DNA of 64,000 nt from Panonychus citri (GCF_014898815.1 NW_026515546.1:1598501-1662500); one strand, 5' to 3'; shown: positions 24,523 to 37,300, numbered from the stretch's first letter. Translations and numbers: made by a program. Notes: generated from the sequence alone by a model not told the origin.

Positions 24523-27500
24523 TAGTTGATTGTGTAAATATAAGAAACCAAACAATTAACTAAATTGTAATATAAACTATCAATATTTCAACAGTAGTTA
24601 TGATATTTTTTTTTGCTCTTTGTATCTTTTTTGTAAATCAATGAAAAAAAAATCACCAAAATAATTAAAAATTTATTTATATGAATGATTGACAATTTAA
24701 TTGATAATCTTTTCTACCAATTGATTTGACTGGCATAATCATTTAAATCACAGTGACTAATCAAATAGTTTAAGTAATTGGTTGACAATTAAATGGTTAA
24801 CCTGATAACCTTGGTTATTACAGTGAATACACCAGGAGAGATAAATATTAATACATATTAGAGGGACAGGGTAACTCTTTGATTGAGTTTAAATTGTTTA
24901 CTTGATTAACTAATTCCCTGCGATTGTTAAAAGCTTAAAAATCAACATGATGATTACCCGGGAGGTAATTAAATCACGATTCATGATCAACAGATTAATC
25001 TCATTGAATTATAATCTCATTGGGTCTTTGTACTTGTTATTACTTAACTTTTCATTTCATTATCTTTAAGTTAATCACCATTGGATTAGAATTAATTGTT
25101 TACAATCAACTTTCACTAATATTTTTTAGAAAGTTTCATGTTCATCTGTATGATAATTAACTTTAAGCTAATTAGTAAATTTGGTTTCCAATTAACAATC
25201 AAAACAATTTGTCAAGAGGTAGAAACTTTTTTCCAAGTATTAAACAAAATTTTCACGATTATTTCATTTGGAAAAGTTGATTATCTTTAAATTATTCACA
25301 ATTAGTGGTCAACAATTAAGCATTAACATGAAATCCTGTTGATTGTAATGTACAATTGGTTAATAATAACTAGAGATTCATCAGATTGTAAAACTAATCA
25401 TTGAGCATCATTATGATCGTAATCATCATTTCTAATCATAATCAAGTTAATTGCTAATCAATGACATTTTCTTATAATGATTGGCTAGACTTTAATATCA
25501 TTAATCAAATTGTTACTTAAACAATCAACTAATGATGATGATGTTAAGACAATTTAATGATTTAAATTGCTGCTCATCATTGGTTAGATTGATGAAAAGC
25601 ACTAACTAATTGTCGGTTAATTGTCAGGGTTAAATTAGTTTATTATTTTTGGGCAACTACTTCAAGTGAACAGTTAATTGATCATGATTAACCTTTAATC
25701 TCTGGTTACAATCAAAATCAAAGGGTAAATTGTTTTGAAAGTTTTTCTTTTTCTATTAATAAAGTTTTTTTTTAACTGTTCACAATCAGGATCAAAATCT
25801 AATCTGATTGTTGTCAAAATGAAAGTAATTAAAATGTAATAATAAAACAAATTGACACACAAAATGAATCATAAACAAGTTTGTTATAAGTGGAGAGCTG
25901 AAAAGTTAATCACTTTTTGATTATATTGATTGTAATCATCACAATTAAGTGTATATGTGTGTGTGTGTGAGTTTATCATTTGGTGATTGTTTCAATTGAT
26001 TATTAATTATTTGGGTTTGAAAGAAATTAACTTAAAATTAACTATCAAATGATTGATGAGAATATAAATGATTTGATTATTACTTCATTTGTTTTAACTG
26101 TTACCATATTTAATTAGAGTAAATTGTTGTAGTTGAAAGTTAAATTCAAACCAAGGAAATCAACGGCAACAATTAACAATCAATTAATTTGATTAAATGT
26201 TTGTTTCCGATCGGGAAACAGCAAAGATTAGTATTCAAGCCAATTGATTAGCAGAAATTGATTGTAAGTTTGTTACAATTTAAGTAACCAAATTGTTGGA
26301 ATCAAGTTGAAAGCGGGAATTTGGTTAATCAATTGTTCAGGTTTTATAAAAAAAAACAAACTGATCAACAATCAATTTGATGAATAAGGATTGACAGTAG
26401 TAATAGTAATTTAGTGGAAGGGAAGTTAATTGCTTGTAGTATTACAATTGATAATTATATGTAAAAATGTTTCTTCTCACTTAATTGTTGATATAATTTA
26501 CCTTTGGTTTTTGGTTGATTATTGGAACCGGAAAGTGAGGGTTTATAAGGAAGAGGAAAATAAATTATCATTATTATCCCTCACAGCCTAACCTTTTACC
26601 CTTGAGGGGTGATAGTTGATTGTTGATATAATCAATGGTTAATTGTTGATCATTATTATCCTTAACTTAGACAAGAACAATTATCATTGAGAAGCCCCAA
26701 GAATTTAGGTGTAATGATTGAAGTAGAAAGATGATTAACCATGATGATGATGATGAAGATAATGATAGAATTGAAATGATGATGAGAAAAGACAAAAAGT
26801 GTTTGTCAAAACAATCAACTAATTGTGGTGGTGATGCCAATCAGATGAATAGTAATTTTTTGATTCCATGATGATTCCCAATCATTAGCGATTATTATTA
26901 TTAGGAGCGTATTATTAAAATTGATTAATACAAATCATCATCTTAAAGGTGGGAAATTTTGTTCTCTTTCAAAAAATAAGAGATGACAAGATTATCCCTT
27001 CTGATGCTATCCCATGGATATGAATATGAAAGTGAACATGGAATTGAATTAAAAAATGAACAGATTATTAAGTTAAGGTCAATCAACTGGAGGGTTTGGC
27101 AGGTAGTTGAGAATTTATCTCTTTAGTTATCTTACCTTTTTCTTTAAATTCTGAAAGATTAATGATATGTTCCAAGTTATTCTGAAACAATATCATTATC
27201 TTTCATGATGATTTTTCACCAGAGTTGTTTTCGTAAGTACAATCATCATCTCCATTTCCATCATCATGCTTTCAATAACTTGAAAGGGTAACTGATCATG
27301 TTGATGATTTTCTGTTGGATAATATAATCAATTTATTACCAATGGTGAATTATGATGAGTGAGTTAACTTTTACAATTAGAAGTAATCAATTAGAATTAG
27401 AAAGATTGATTTACTTTGGTAAGAGAATACGATTTAGAGAAGATGAAAGTTTGGTGATTAGTTTTCTTTTACCGAAAATAATAAGATTATCTTAGCATTG

Positions 27501-28010
27501 GAAAACTTTTCTATCCAAAGGACACACTGCAAAAAAATTAGACTTTTTAGTTAAGAGTTGAGACTTTGTGTATTTGTAGGGCCAAAAATATAAAGTCTAA
27601 ATATGTTTATCTTTATCCGATCTGATCAGTAGTTTTCGAGAAAATCAAGTTCGAAGTTGAAACTTCAGGTCGCTTTTTTAGAAATGATAAGATAATGAGA
27701 TTTTTATTCTATTTTATTTTATTTATTTTACTGAAAACTTTTCATGACCTTGCAGAAAATCAGATTTGTTTTGGTGAAAAATATCCAAAGTGCTCCGGCC
27801 ATAGTTCCGTTGTATTTAACTAAATGGACCGTGATTAGTCCCTAGTGATCTGAGAGAATGATCTGAAACTTAATCTGAGTCTATTCTAGTATGGGTTAAC
27901 GTAGTGAATCAAGCACTTTTTCCATTTGATCAACAGTTTTACCGGAATGAGAGAGTGGCCTTTGATCTTCGAGGGCTAATATCTCCAAAACTACAATACT
28001 ACGAGATGTC
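24523..28010. other. noncoding DNA
   Basis: No gene supported. 24.5-27.5 kb is typical AT-rich host spacer with many TTAATTGTT-type words; a short GT run lies near 25955-25969. From about 27520 the composition shifts (fewer such words, more mixed sequence), continuing into the caspase remnant. Directly after the caspase remnant's last exon, 27880-28010 on the minus strand shows a faint p10-like reading with stops. Confidence 0.5.
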
Positions 28011-28917
28011 TTAATAAGTCAAATCATCGTCAACCACATTTCCTGCCTCTTCTTTAGCAGCTTTATCGAAATAGCATAGATCGATCTCAAAACCCTCGTC
28101 TTTTTGTTTCCCGCGACATGCCTGTAAAGATTGAAAAGAAAAGACATTGAGTGATCATTGATATTACAATAAGTTCATCTCCAGTGTCGTATCGCAATAC
28201 ATACTGAAACAATTCAATGTTCATAAAAAATGAGGAGCTTGAATCTTTTCTTCGAAAAACTTAAATAATCGATCAATAACTTTACCTGAATAAAGAGCAA
28301 TTTTGGCTTCCCTGCCAATGATGGATAACTTTTCGCGTTGAGATATTCAAAGAATAATTTAGAATCATAAGGCCCATCTTTAGCATGTAATTGTTCCGGA
28401 TTTCCGTGCGTGGAAATGCACAAAACCAAACAATCAGTATTTTTATGTTTGCGACGAGACACTGTAAAATAGCATAAAAAGATTTTACAAAGCGTTAGAT
28501 TAATGGTCGATTGTCGAGAAAATGATACATTTAAAATTTCTTTTTCACTTACGCTTGATTAGAGTGGTTTCGATTTGATCTTTCTTAAAGTCTCTATGAA
28601 CAGCCACATCAAACCTAAGACTACTAAAACAAATTTTTAACAATTTAACATCTTCCTCGGTTCCTGTCCTGTTCGTTCACTTATACGAGGATTATCAAAA
28701 GTCTTGTGAGCGAAAATTACACATCTACCTCTTTTTTCATAGCCGTTATAATAATCAGGACCATCGTGTACAGTCGGTGATTTTGAGGGACGAGAACTAG
28801 TTTAAGAAATCGAAGAAAGAATTCGAAATGAATAAAGATTGAAAACTTAATAAATGTAGATCATAACTGAACAAATAAAGAAACTTACGATGTTCCTGGT
28901 CGATTCACTTTAATAGA
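28011..28917 (-). pseudogene. broken caspase gene (p20 region)
   Basis: Minus-strand exons can be read at 28553-28796, 28286-28461 and 28011-28121, with a short piece upstream (28889-28917), all with GT/AG borders. They give a caspase large subunit in order: RGRCVIF, then RTGTEEDVKLLK, SLRFDVAVH, then CLVLCISTHGN with the catalytic His (THG for the usual SHG), the KPKLLFIQ strand, and an exon starting ACRG that completes QACRG with the catalytic Cys. The gene is broken. A 5-bp tandem duplication (28662-28666 repeated at 28667-28671) shifts the frame before RTGTEEDVKLL, a stop (28918-28920) lies just upstream of the first piece, and the reading ends at 28011 before any intact small subunit. 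It could be a recently dead copy; a sequencing error cannot explain all the defects. Confidence 0.75.
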
Positions 28918-29250
28918 TCAGGGGGTCGGTTGAATTTTATTATTCAGTGAACTTGTGGCACTATCGAGAATATCCGAGATTTGGAAATGAGATGAATAAT
29001 TTGTACACCGAGAAAAACTCAAGAAAAAAAATGATCACAGACACTGAGAAGAGGAAGAAAAAGCACGATTCATATTTGATAAATTTCACCTTGAAAGTCC
29101 AAAAACAATTTTGAATAGAAAAACTTTGATTGTAAAAACACAAGCAAAAAGGTATCTTTGCGGATTGAAGGAAGAAAATATTATGTTTGACCTTTGACAT
29201 ATACAGACACTTTACTTTTGTTTTTTTCTCAGCTTAACCCAAACCCAAAG

Positions 29251-29376
29251 TCAAAGCAATAAAAAAAGTTTTTTGAGCTTTTTATTGCTCTGTAGCTTTG
29301 GCAATGGTTCTAACAAAAACTACTCTCATGCCATTATTTTGCATTTAGCCGATCTAATAATTTTTTTTATTAGATC
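29251..29376. other. two short hairpins
   Basis: Arms 29255-29265 and 29279-29289 (AGCAATAAAAA and its complement) form an 11-bp stem. Arms 29351-29360 and 29367-29376 (GATCTAATAA and its complement) form a perfect 10-bp stem over a six-T loop. Their role is unknown. Confidence 0.6.
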
Positions 29377-29703
29377 ACAGGTGAAATGAAAGAGTAATTG
29401 GTTTGAAAATTTCTGGAGCTATTGACGAAGGGGCAATTGACAAAGTCGTAAAACCTTGAAAATATATCTAAAGTATAATTGCGAATATTGTTTGAACATA
29501 AAGAATTAAGATAAATGTTATTTTTATAATATCGTAGATAAACAAAACCAGAAAGTTACATTACTGTTACTTTAAAACTCAAATGCAAAGAATTCATTCG
29601 ACGAAAGACAAAAGGAAAATAAATAAGTGCACATTACGCGATAAATGTAAATTCCAGGAGCACTTCTAATAATGAAGTGATCCAACATGTTGCTGTGACA
29701 TTA

Positions 29704-29799
29704 TTCAGGTCAGTTTGCTTTTACTGTGAGAATCCAACTAGAATAAAACCTTATGGTAATATACTCAGACATTTCAAACAAGAACATCCGAATATTTAA
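29704..29799 (+). other. orphan C2H2/BED-like zinc-finger fragment
   Basis: A 31-codon stretch with stop at 29797-29799 reads CFYC, then GNILRHFKQEHPN, giving C-x2-C-x14-H-x4-H. The LRH and EHP spacing resembles BED or C2H2 fingers of transposase or nuclear proteins. No start codon is in frame and no convincing upstream exon is found; another short frame (29583-29669) ends with Cys/His residues in a different frame. Probably a remnant of a transposon or gene end. Confidence 0.35.
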
Positions 29800-30222
29800 T
29801 TTGTATAAACTTTATCAGAGATTAATATTAACCTGATTCAACTTGTTTATTATTATTAGAGAATTGGATTGGTCGTAATTTTTATCATAAAAAAATTCGC
29901 AAATTTTTATCTTGAGATTTGATTGAATTGAGGATATTTTTTATTTATTTGTTCATTAAGCCTCGAGAAAAGTTTGATTTAAAGGGAAAGTGAACAATTT
30001 ACATTGAATTAATTTTTCTAATTAACAATTTCCATTCAATTAGAAAGGAAAAAACTAAATTTAGTTGATTTATTTTCTTTCCAGGGATAAGTGTGTTATT
30101 TAGCTTTCGATGCATGGAAACTAATTGATGCATTTGAGTTTCTCTTTATTTTGATTTTGTTTATTATTCTCAATTTTTGTCTTTTTTTCTCAATTAATTT
30201 ACTTTTTTTTTCTATTGAAATT

Positions 30223-30927
30223 ATGTCAATCATACTCAAGCATCAATCGTCAATTTTAATCAAATGTTGCACATCAAGAAATTGTGTTAAAAAGCAAGTG
30301 CGTTGGACCGTTTGGCCTTCAAGTTATGTGAAACCAATTCCAAGGAAAGAGGATCAAAATTTGTTAATTAAAGAGGAACCAGATAAATTCAAGGAATTCA
30401 CCTTTGCCCCAATAAGAGCTGCTGAAAATAATATTAATGGTTCACTGTTTTTTGATCCATTTCTCCGTCGATTTACCAACATAATCATGAGGAAAGGAAA
30501 GAGAGATGAATATGAAGACATGATGCGAGATGTAATGTATCTAATTAAAAAGAAACAATTAGCTGAATGGAGAGCCGCTGATACACCTGAGAAAAGGTCT
30601 AAATTTGAATTAGATGCTCTTGTTTTAATGAAGAAAGCGGTTGATAATGTTAAACCAATCGTAATTACCAAACCTGTTCAAAAAGGTGGTGTCACTTATT
30701 CAGTACCTTTTCCGATAACGAGTCAATTATCAGAATTCCTTGGAATGAAATGGATCAATGAAGCGGCTCATGATCACCCAGTTCCATGGAGAGCGATTCA
30801 TACTCCAGCCTTAGTTCGTGAATTTGTTTTCGCTTTTAACAATGAAGGTAAAGCAGTTAAACGGAAATATGATCTACACAAACTGGCAGAGACCAATAAA
30901 GCTTATGCTCATTACCGATGGGATTGA
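30223..30927 (+). CDS. mRpS7: mitochondrial ribosomal protein S7 (uS7m)
   Basis: Single-exon gene of 234 residues for the uS7 protein of the mitochondrial small ribosomal subunit, which binds the 3' domain of the small rRNA and helps form the E-site region. Family evidence: the DPFLRRFTNIIMRKGKRD segment (uS7 helix with basic residues), the Lys-rich KPVQKGGVTYSVPFPI loop and the C-terminal NKAYAHYRW, nearly invariant in animal mitoribosomal S7. The ATG at 30223 begins a basic, Ser-containing leader (MSIILKHQSS) suited to mitochondrial import; the frame is open further upstream but there it only encodes T-rich leader sequence. It converges with the AP-1 sigma gene. Confidence 0.93.
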   Translation: MSIILKHQSSILIKCCTSRNCVKKQVRWTVWPSSYVKPIPRKEDQNLLIKEEPDKFKEFTFAPIRAAENNINGSLFFDPFLRRFTNIIMRKGKRDEYEDMMRDVMYLIKKKQLAEWRAADTPEKRSKFELDALVLMKKAVDNVKPIVITKPVQKGGVTYSVPFPITSQLSEFLGMKWINEAAHDHPVPWRAIHTPALVREFVFAFNNEGKAVKRKYDLHKLAETNKAYAHYRWD

Positions 30928-31517
30928 AATCTAATGATAATTGTTTTAGATTTAAATTGTGTTACAACCTTGTAAATAGTTGATAATTTAGTCAAAAGAT
31001 GAGTGAAATTTTTTTCTTATTAAAAAATTCACTTTATTATCATTTTCTCACTCACACCGAAAGAAAAACAAAATATTCTATTAATAATATAAATAGAATT
31101 GTAATCAAAATTGTAATATAAAAAAAAATCTATTGACTAGGATTTAACATAATCACTATAATTTAAATTGTCACTTTAAAGCAAAAGCAGGAAAATTTCA
31201 TCATCTATCATAAAATTTTGCATCATTGATTGAGCTTTGACTGGATCGGTTTTCCCAAACTAGAATTAAGATTTGGCATGAAAATGAAGAAGAAGAAGAA
31301 AATAATCAGTAAAATTAGTTGATTGTTGATCCAATTTTGGTAAATTCTGGTTTAAATGATTTGGCTTCCGTGATGAAAATCAATCTCATCTTTATATTAA
31401 TTTTTGGCCTTTCAACTGTTGGCGTTTTTTTGTTACTGCTGCTGCTGCTGTTTGGATAAGTGCCTTTGTTTTTGTACAATTGATTGCTGGTCGAAAGTGA
31501 AAGTTAATTGTTGACAA
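30928..31517. other. intergenic space between convergent genes
   Basis: Holds the 3' ends of mRpS7 (+) and the AP-1 sigma gene (-). An ATTAAA-like signal lies near 31019, about 90 bases after the mRpS7 stop. Nothing else is seen. Confidence 0.5.
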
Positions 31518-31994
31518 TTAACCAAGTCCATGCTCTTCAAAGAAACCATGTGATGAGGCTTCCTCTTCAGCGATCACATCCTGACTGGCAACCGCTTTGA
31601 GAACTGATTTTTTACTAGTCTCCTGAACTTCACCACCAAGAACAAATTCATTGAGAATGAAATAAGCCTTCTCAAAGTTAAATATAATATCCAATTCACA
31701 AACAGAACCAAAATATTTATCCAACAATTCAACATATCGATGAATCAATTCCAGGCTAAGAAGCTCATTGTCTTCCGGTTCAATGGCACAGAGAAAGTAA
31801 AGACTAGCGTATCTTTTATAGACAATTTTCAAATCTTTCCAATCAAAGAAACAACAATGTTTCACCTTTCGATTTAAGGTAATTGTCATTAATTCCCGAG
31901 TTATTTTCTTCTTATTCTTATCGGCAACAGGTACATACCATGATTGTAATCGTAATTTACCTTGACGGGAAAAGAGTAACATGAAATGCATCAT
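31518..31994 (-). CDS. AP-1sigma: AP-1 clathrin adaptor complex sigma subunit
   Basis: Single-exon gene of 158 residues, exactly the usual length of AP-1 sigma. It is the small chain of the AP-1 adaptor, which recruits clathrin at the trans-Golgi network and endosomes and, with gamma, binds dileucine sorting signals. Family evidence: [17 protein letters not shown] at the start, [14 protein letters not shown], then [20 protein letters not shown], and [13 protein letters not shown]. The later part ([13 protein letters not shown] and an acidic tail) matches sigma-1 rather than sigma-2 or sigma-3. The start at 31994 is fixed by the conserved N-terminus, although the frame is open to 32075 through a GA microsatellite that must be leader. 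It is divergent from nompC, 2.35 kb away. Confidence 0.95.
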   Translation of the reverse strand: MMHFMLLFSRQGKLRLQSWYVPVADKNKKKITRELMTITLNRKVKHCCFFDWKDLKIVYKRYASLYFLCAIEPEDNELLSLELIHRYVELLDKYFGSVCELDIIFNFEKAYFILNEFVLGGEVQETSKKSVLKAVASQDVIAEEEASSHGFFEEHGLG

Positions 31995-34348
31995 CTTGAC
32001 GGAGAGAGAGAGAGAGAGAAAAGAGAAATGAAAAAACAAAAATTGGAAAACAAACAAAAAGGTAAACAAAAACAAACCAAAGGAAAAGCAAATAATTTGA
32101 GTTACGATTTTAACAGATGAGAATAGAAAACTGTAAAGTAGATTGTAAATGAATCAAGGTAATTGTTGAACACTAATTAATCAACTAAATTGAGAGAGAA
32201 ATTAAATACACAATTAAGAAAATGGTTAACATAAAATAGACAAGAAAACGTAAACAAACATGTTGATAACATTGATCTAGATTTTGCTCTTTGAGCAGAT
32301 GAGCTGAAGCGGGAAAATAATTAAATCAAAACATTTTCTTTTTTTTTCCTCAATTATAACAATTTTAGTTAATTGCGAATTTACTAATTATTATTATGTT
32401 TAAAATTATCATTACTATTAAAGAAAAGGTCCAATTGAATGTGACCATCAACTTGTGAGAAAATGATTCTATTGTTAATATGATTAATTGTTTGCTGATT
32501 GTAATTTGTTTCATTCTCTTGTGTTAATCTTGTTTACAATCTAATCTAATACACAATTTAATTCTGTGTGAATAATTAATTAATCATGATAAAACTGATG
32601 AAAATCTCATTCATGTGTAACCATAATAATAAACTATTGAGAACATAATTGGTGACAATTGTTATTACCTTTTTTTTTACAATTCTGATTCTAATTAACA
32701 ATTAGACAGAATTAATATAAATTTACCTTTGCTTTTGTAATTTAATTGTGATTAACTTTAAAGTCATGATAATTAATCATTATCATGATCTCATTGATGA
32801 ACAAAATTAACAAAATATTAATCATTTAAGAAAGTAAATAAAACTAAACAATTTGTTTTAATTGTTGAATTTAAAAAAAAGTTACGATTTAAATTCAGTA
32901 ACTTTTTTTATGCTGATTGTTGTTATTTAACCTTCATTAGATCAAGTTAATCATTCTGGATTAAGGTGGATAATTAACAATTAGACCTTGGTTACTGTAA
33001 GAATAATATATATATGAAGTAACAATTAATTTAATCATCTTCTTTACAAGGTAATCTTAATTGTTATACTAATCGGTTGGTTGATTTTGATATTTTTCTT
33101 ATATTTTTAAAGACTCAAGACAAAAAAAAAGGTTAATTGTTGACAATCAACACTTAAATGTTACAATACAATTTAAATAATGTATCAATTTATAATAAAG
33201 TAAATGATGATTATGATAAAAAGAAATTGCAATTGATAACAATTAATGGTTGATTTAAATGCTATGAAAAAAAAACGTGATTAAAACCAAAATTGATTAA
33301 CTTTCTCTTAATTATATTACAATTATGATGAATCTCATTTAATCAACAATAATCATGATGATAATTGATAGAGACAATGGTGAGAATAGATAAATGATTA
33401 ACAATTAGCCTTTAATCATCACAAAATAAGGCCATTGACCAGTTGTAAAGTTAATCAGGACAATGATAAACTAATCATGATGATGATTAGTTGATTATCT
33501 TTCCCTGTCAATTTATTATCGTAATTTATTAATCAGCCAACAATCAAAAATTAGATTCTCTCTCTAGAGTCCTACAAATTGAATGTAATATAACCAAAAA
33601 AAACGGAAAATTTGTATTACCTTTTTAAAGATGATTAACAAAAAAACAAAACCACCATTGATGATCATGTGGTCAAGCACAATGGTCAAAAGTGACCAGT
33701 GAGATATTACAACAATTATAATAATAGGAAATTAAACAAAAACCGAGTCAGTTGAGTTACAGGGGAGGCTGGAAATTCATTGATGCAAATCAAACTATTC
33801 TTTGAATATTATTCAGAATATGATAATAATAATAATCATCATTATCTTCATCTTTACCCAGTCAATTAAATTTAATCCTGATCACGTTTCCGAGTTTCTG
33901 GTTACCTCGGTGATCAGTTTTGGACATTTCGACAAAATCGATGACCATTTGGTTTAACCAGGAAAAGGAAAAGTGTAACCAGAAAATCAACACAACAGAC
34001 CAAAGGTGAACCTTTTTATTTGTAACAATTTACTTGATTAAGGTAACAATTTATCAACTAATCAACGTTATTCTCATTATCATTAACAACAGTGTATAAA
34101 TCTAATTGTCTAATCAACAGATTAAATCAATAATCACGCAACTATTGATATTTATGTTTTCCAATTCAAAATGAAATTGTTATTCTCATTATCTAAATGT
34201 GATCAACTAATCAAAAGTGCAATTTAAATATAACCTAATCCAATTTAGAAATAAGTTAAGTGTGTATTGTGTGTGTGTGTTGAATTAAATTGTTAACATC
34301 AACAATTTGGATTTAATGTGATTTGTGTCTATTATAAATTTGCGTGCA
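31995..34348. other. intergenic space between divergent AP-1 sigma and nompC
   Basis: Should hold both promoters. AT-rich, with a GA run at 32000-32018 beside the AP-1 sigma start and a short GT run near 34267-34281 before the nompC start. No further gene is seen. Confidence 0.5.
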
Positions 34349-37300
34349 ATGGTTAATCAACAATCTAAATCAAGTAATTTAAAAAGTAATCAACATAAAG
34401 AAAGTTCTGACGATGAGATCGAGGAATCAGAATCGACGGCCTTAGTTAACGCTGATAGAAATGGTCAATCTAATGTTACAAATCGTAAGAAAAAAAGGAA
34501 ACGTAAATCAAGTCGTGAAAGTAAAACCGAATCAACTAAATCAACAATCACTGTGAAACAATTAACTAAACCATCAGCATCTTCATCTTCATCTTCATCT
34601 TCAAATACAAATGAACCTGTTAAGGTTAAATATCGTTCAGGTGAATTAGTTTCTATCCCTCGAGCTGAGGTACAATTTGAAGAGCGATCAATTAATGATC
34701 CTGGCGATGAATTATTGGCAGTAATTAGTGATGGTGTTAATGATTCTCAGGTAATTATTTCACCTTTAACTCGTAAACCAGCACCAGCACCTCGATCATT
34801 AATTAATCCAGTTACAGGTAACGGTAAATATGCAAAAAAAGTGAGTGATTCTGATGAAAATGATGATGATGATAATCAGATTTTATTGAATAAAAATCAA
34901 CCAGAAAATGAGTCGGACTCAACTTCATTGACAACTGTGAGTCTGTCAAATAATAGTAAATCAAGTCCGCCTGATGATGATGATGATGATGACGATGATG
35001 ATGATGATAAGAATGAGAATAGGAATAGGAATAATTTAAATCAACCTTCACAATTAATCTCACAATCAAAAAGTTTCTTAGAAAACACTGTTGATATAAA
35101 ATCGTCAACAATGGATTCCAAAGATCAACAATCAACATCTTCTAATGTTAAAAGTAAAAAAGATGAAAAGAAACAACCAGTTAACTCAACAATCAATTCT
35201 AACAATTTAAATTCTAACGCTAAAAATAGTAATCAAATTAAAAATGGTGATAAAGTTATTAATGGAAGTGAAGAAACTGATTCCCTTGGAAAGGATAAAA
35301 GTATTTCCGATCCAGCGAAAGTTATTCCAGTTCCATTGGATATCGTTGAGAATTTAACTAAACGAGGATCAGCTTTAACGAAAGATAATCTTTTAATCAA
35401 CAACAATAAAGATAAACAACAGGTAATTAAGCAAATTGATTCGAATAACATTAAACTAACCGGAGGAAAAAATCAACCGACGAAAAGTGTCAAATTGGTC
35501 ACAAGTAACGGTGAAAATGCTGGAGTGTCACCAATGCCGAAAGAGATCATTTCTGGACCAATTTCCGTAGCTCCGATTAAACAACCCACCGTGTTACCTT
35601 TACCACCGGCGGCTAATACATCAACACACTCGTCCTCTAACACTACGACAACAACAACAACCAAACCAACAAAAACATCGGCAACGATTTCAACTCCAAT
35701 TCCAAGTAATGTAACATCACCTGAAGCCACTAAATTGTTATCAATACCAACGACGATAATTACAGTTAACACAACTAATCCATCGGCAATTAATGTGAAC
35801 AATACGATGACAACAACAACATCAACTCCAAAAACTGTAACAATATCGACAAGTGTAACAACCACATCAACGAAAACATCAACAGTGACCACCGATAGTA
35901 AAGGTGTGACAATGTCCACCAAAGAGGTTCCATTGAAAGGTAAACCCACCGATGAGAATGGTAAAAGTGAAACTAAACCCGTGGTGGATAAAGATGACAA
36001 GAAGAGTGTGAAAATAACAATTGAAGATACAATTGGATCTCTAAAGGATAAGAAAGTAATTGAAAGTGTCCGTTCAATGGTGGGAATGACCGGTGGTGAT
36101 GATGATGATTCAGATTCTGAAACTGATTCAATGGATCCCGCGAAAATGGACTCACCAAGTGATGTTAAATCTTCACCAGCAACAAAATCTCCCGGTGGTG
36201 GTGGTAAAGATAAAGATACATTCAAATCTGACCTCGGGCTAAATGGTAAATCTTTAATTTCACCTTCGCAAAGGTTAATAGCATTGTGTCGACGTGAGGA
36301 GTGGCTTGCGGTTGACACTTTACTACACCAAACGGATCCGTCGTTTTTTGATGTAAACATCGTTGCCGAAGGTAACTTATGGACGCCGTTGATGTTTGCA
36401 GCGAGAGACAATCGGGTAAATGTGATTGAGAAATTAATTGACATTGGTTACAATATTAACTCTAGAGCAGTTGTAAGTATCATAATCTTGAGATTGATTG
36501 TTGAAAATTAATTGGCTAATTGTCTGTTTCAATTTCCCAAGGACGGAGTGACGGCTCTTCATTTGGCCTGTGCTCATGCAAGGGAGGATACAATTAGATT
36601 GTTATTATCCCGAGGAGCTGATCCCTTAATTGCTGGAGGTGTAAGTTAATTAGCTGATTCATAACTGATCATAATAATTGAAAATTCATTCTAATTGTTA
36701 ACAATTTAGCCTAAAGATCAATTACCCGTCCATGTAATTGCCATGAAACAAACTGGAGCTGCCGTTGCACCGTTACAATTATTATTAAGATCAACACCTA
36801 AATCTATGAGGTTAATTGCTGATAAGGTAAGAAATTACTATTTAGTTAATTGTTACCTCCAATTAACCTCTTTGTATACAATTTATCTTTAATTTCTGTG
36901 TCAAACTGTTGTGATATTTACACCAATAAGTTTTATCCGAATGGTTAATCGATGAAAATGTTGACCCAGTAATCAGTAAATTGTCCATTGATTGTTGACA
37001 CATTTATTCAACAGAATTGAATAATTTAATTAAGGTTAACAGGTACATAGAGAAAGTAAAGTAAAGAAATGAAAAGATGAACAATTTAACTTAATTGTCC
37101 TTCACCCTGGTTCTCATGTTTATTATCAACAATCAAGAACAAACCTTTTAATATGATTAACAATTAAATTCACTGGAAAAATATTATTACACCAACTCTT
37201 TTAATGTTAATCAATTAACTTTATCCATTAATCCTGTGTAAAGAAAATTAAATCAAACAAGAAGAGAAAAGAGAGAAAACAATTTAATAAATAATTTTAC

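Noticed and set aside
35473..36444. 323-codon minus-strand frame
   Set aside because: Antisense of the repetitive NompC leader; the + strand continues into conserved NompC sequence.
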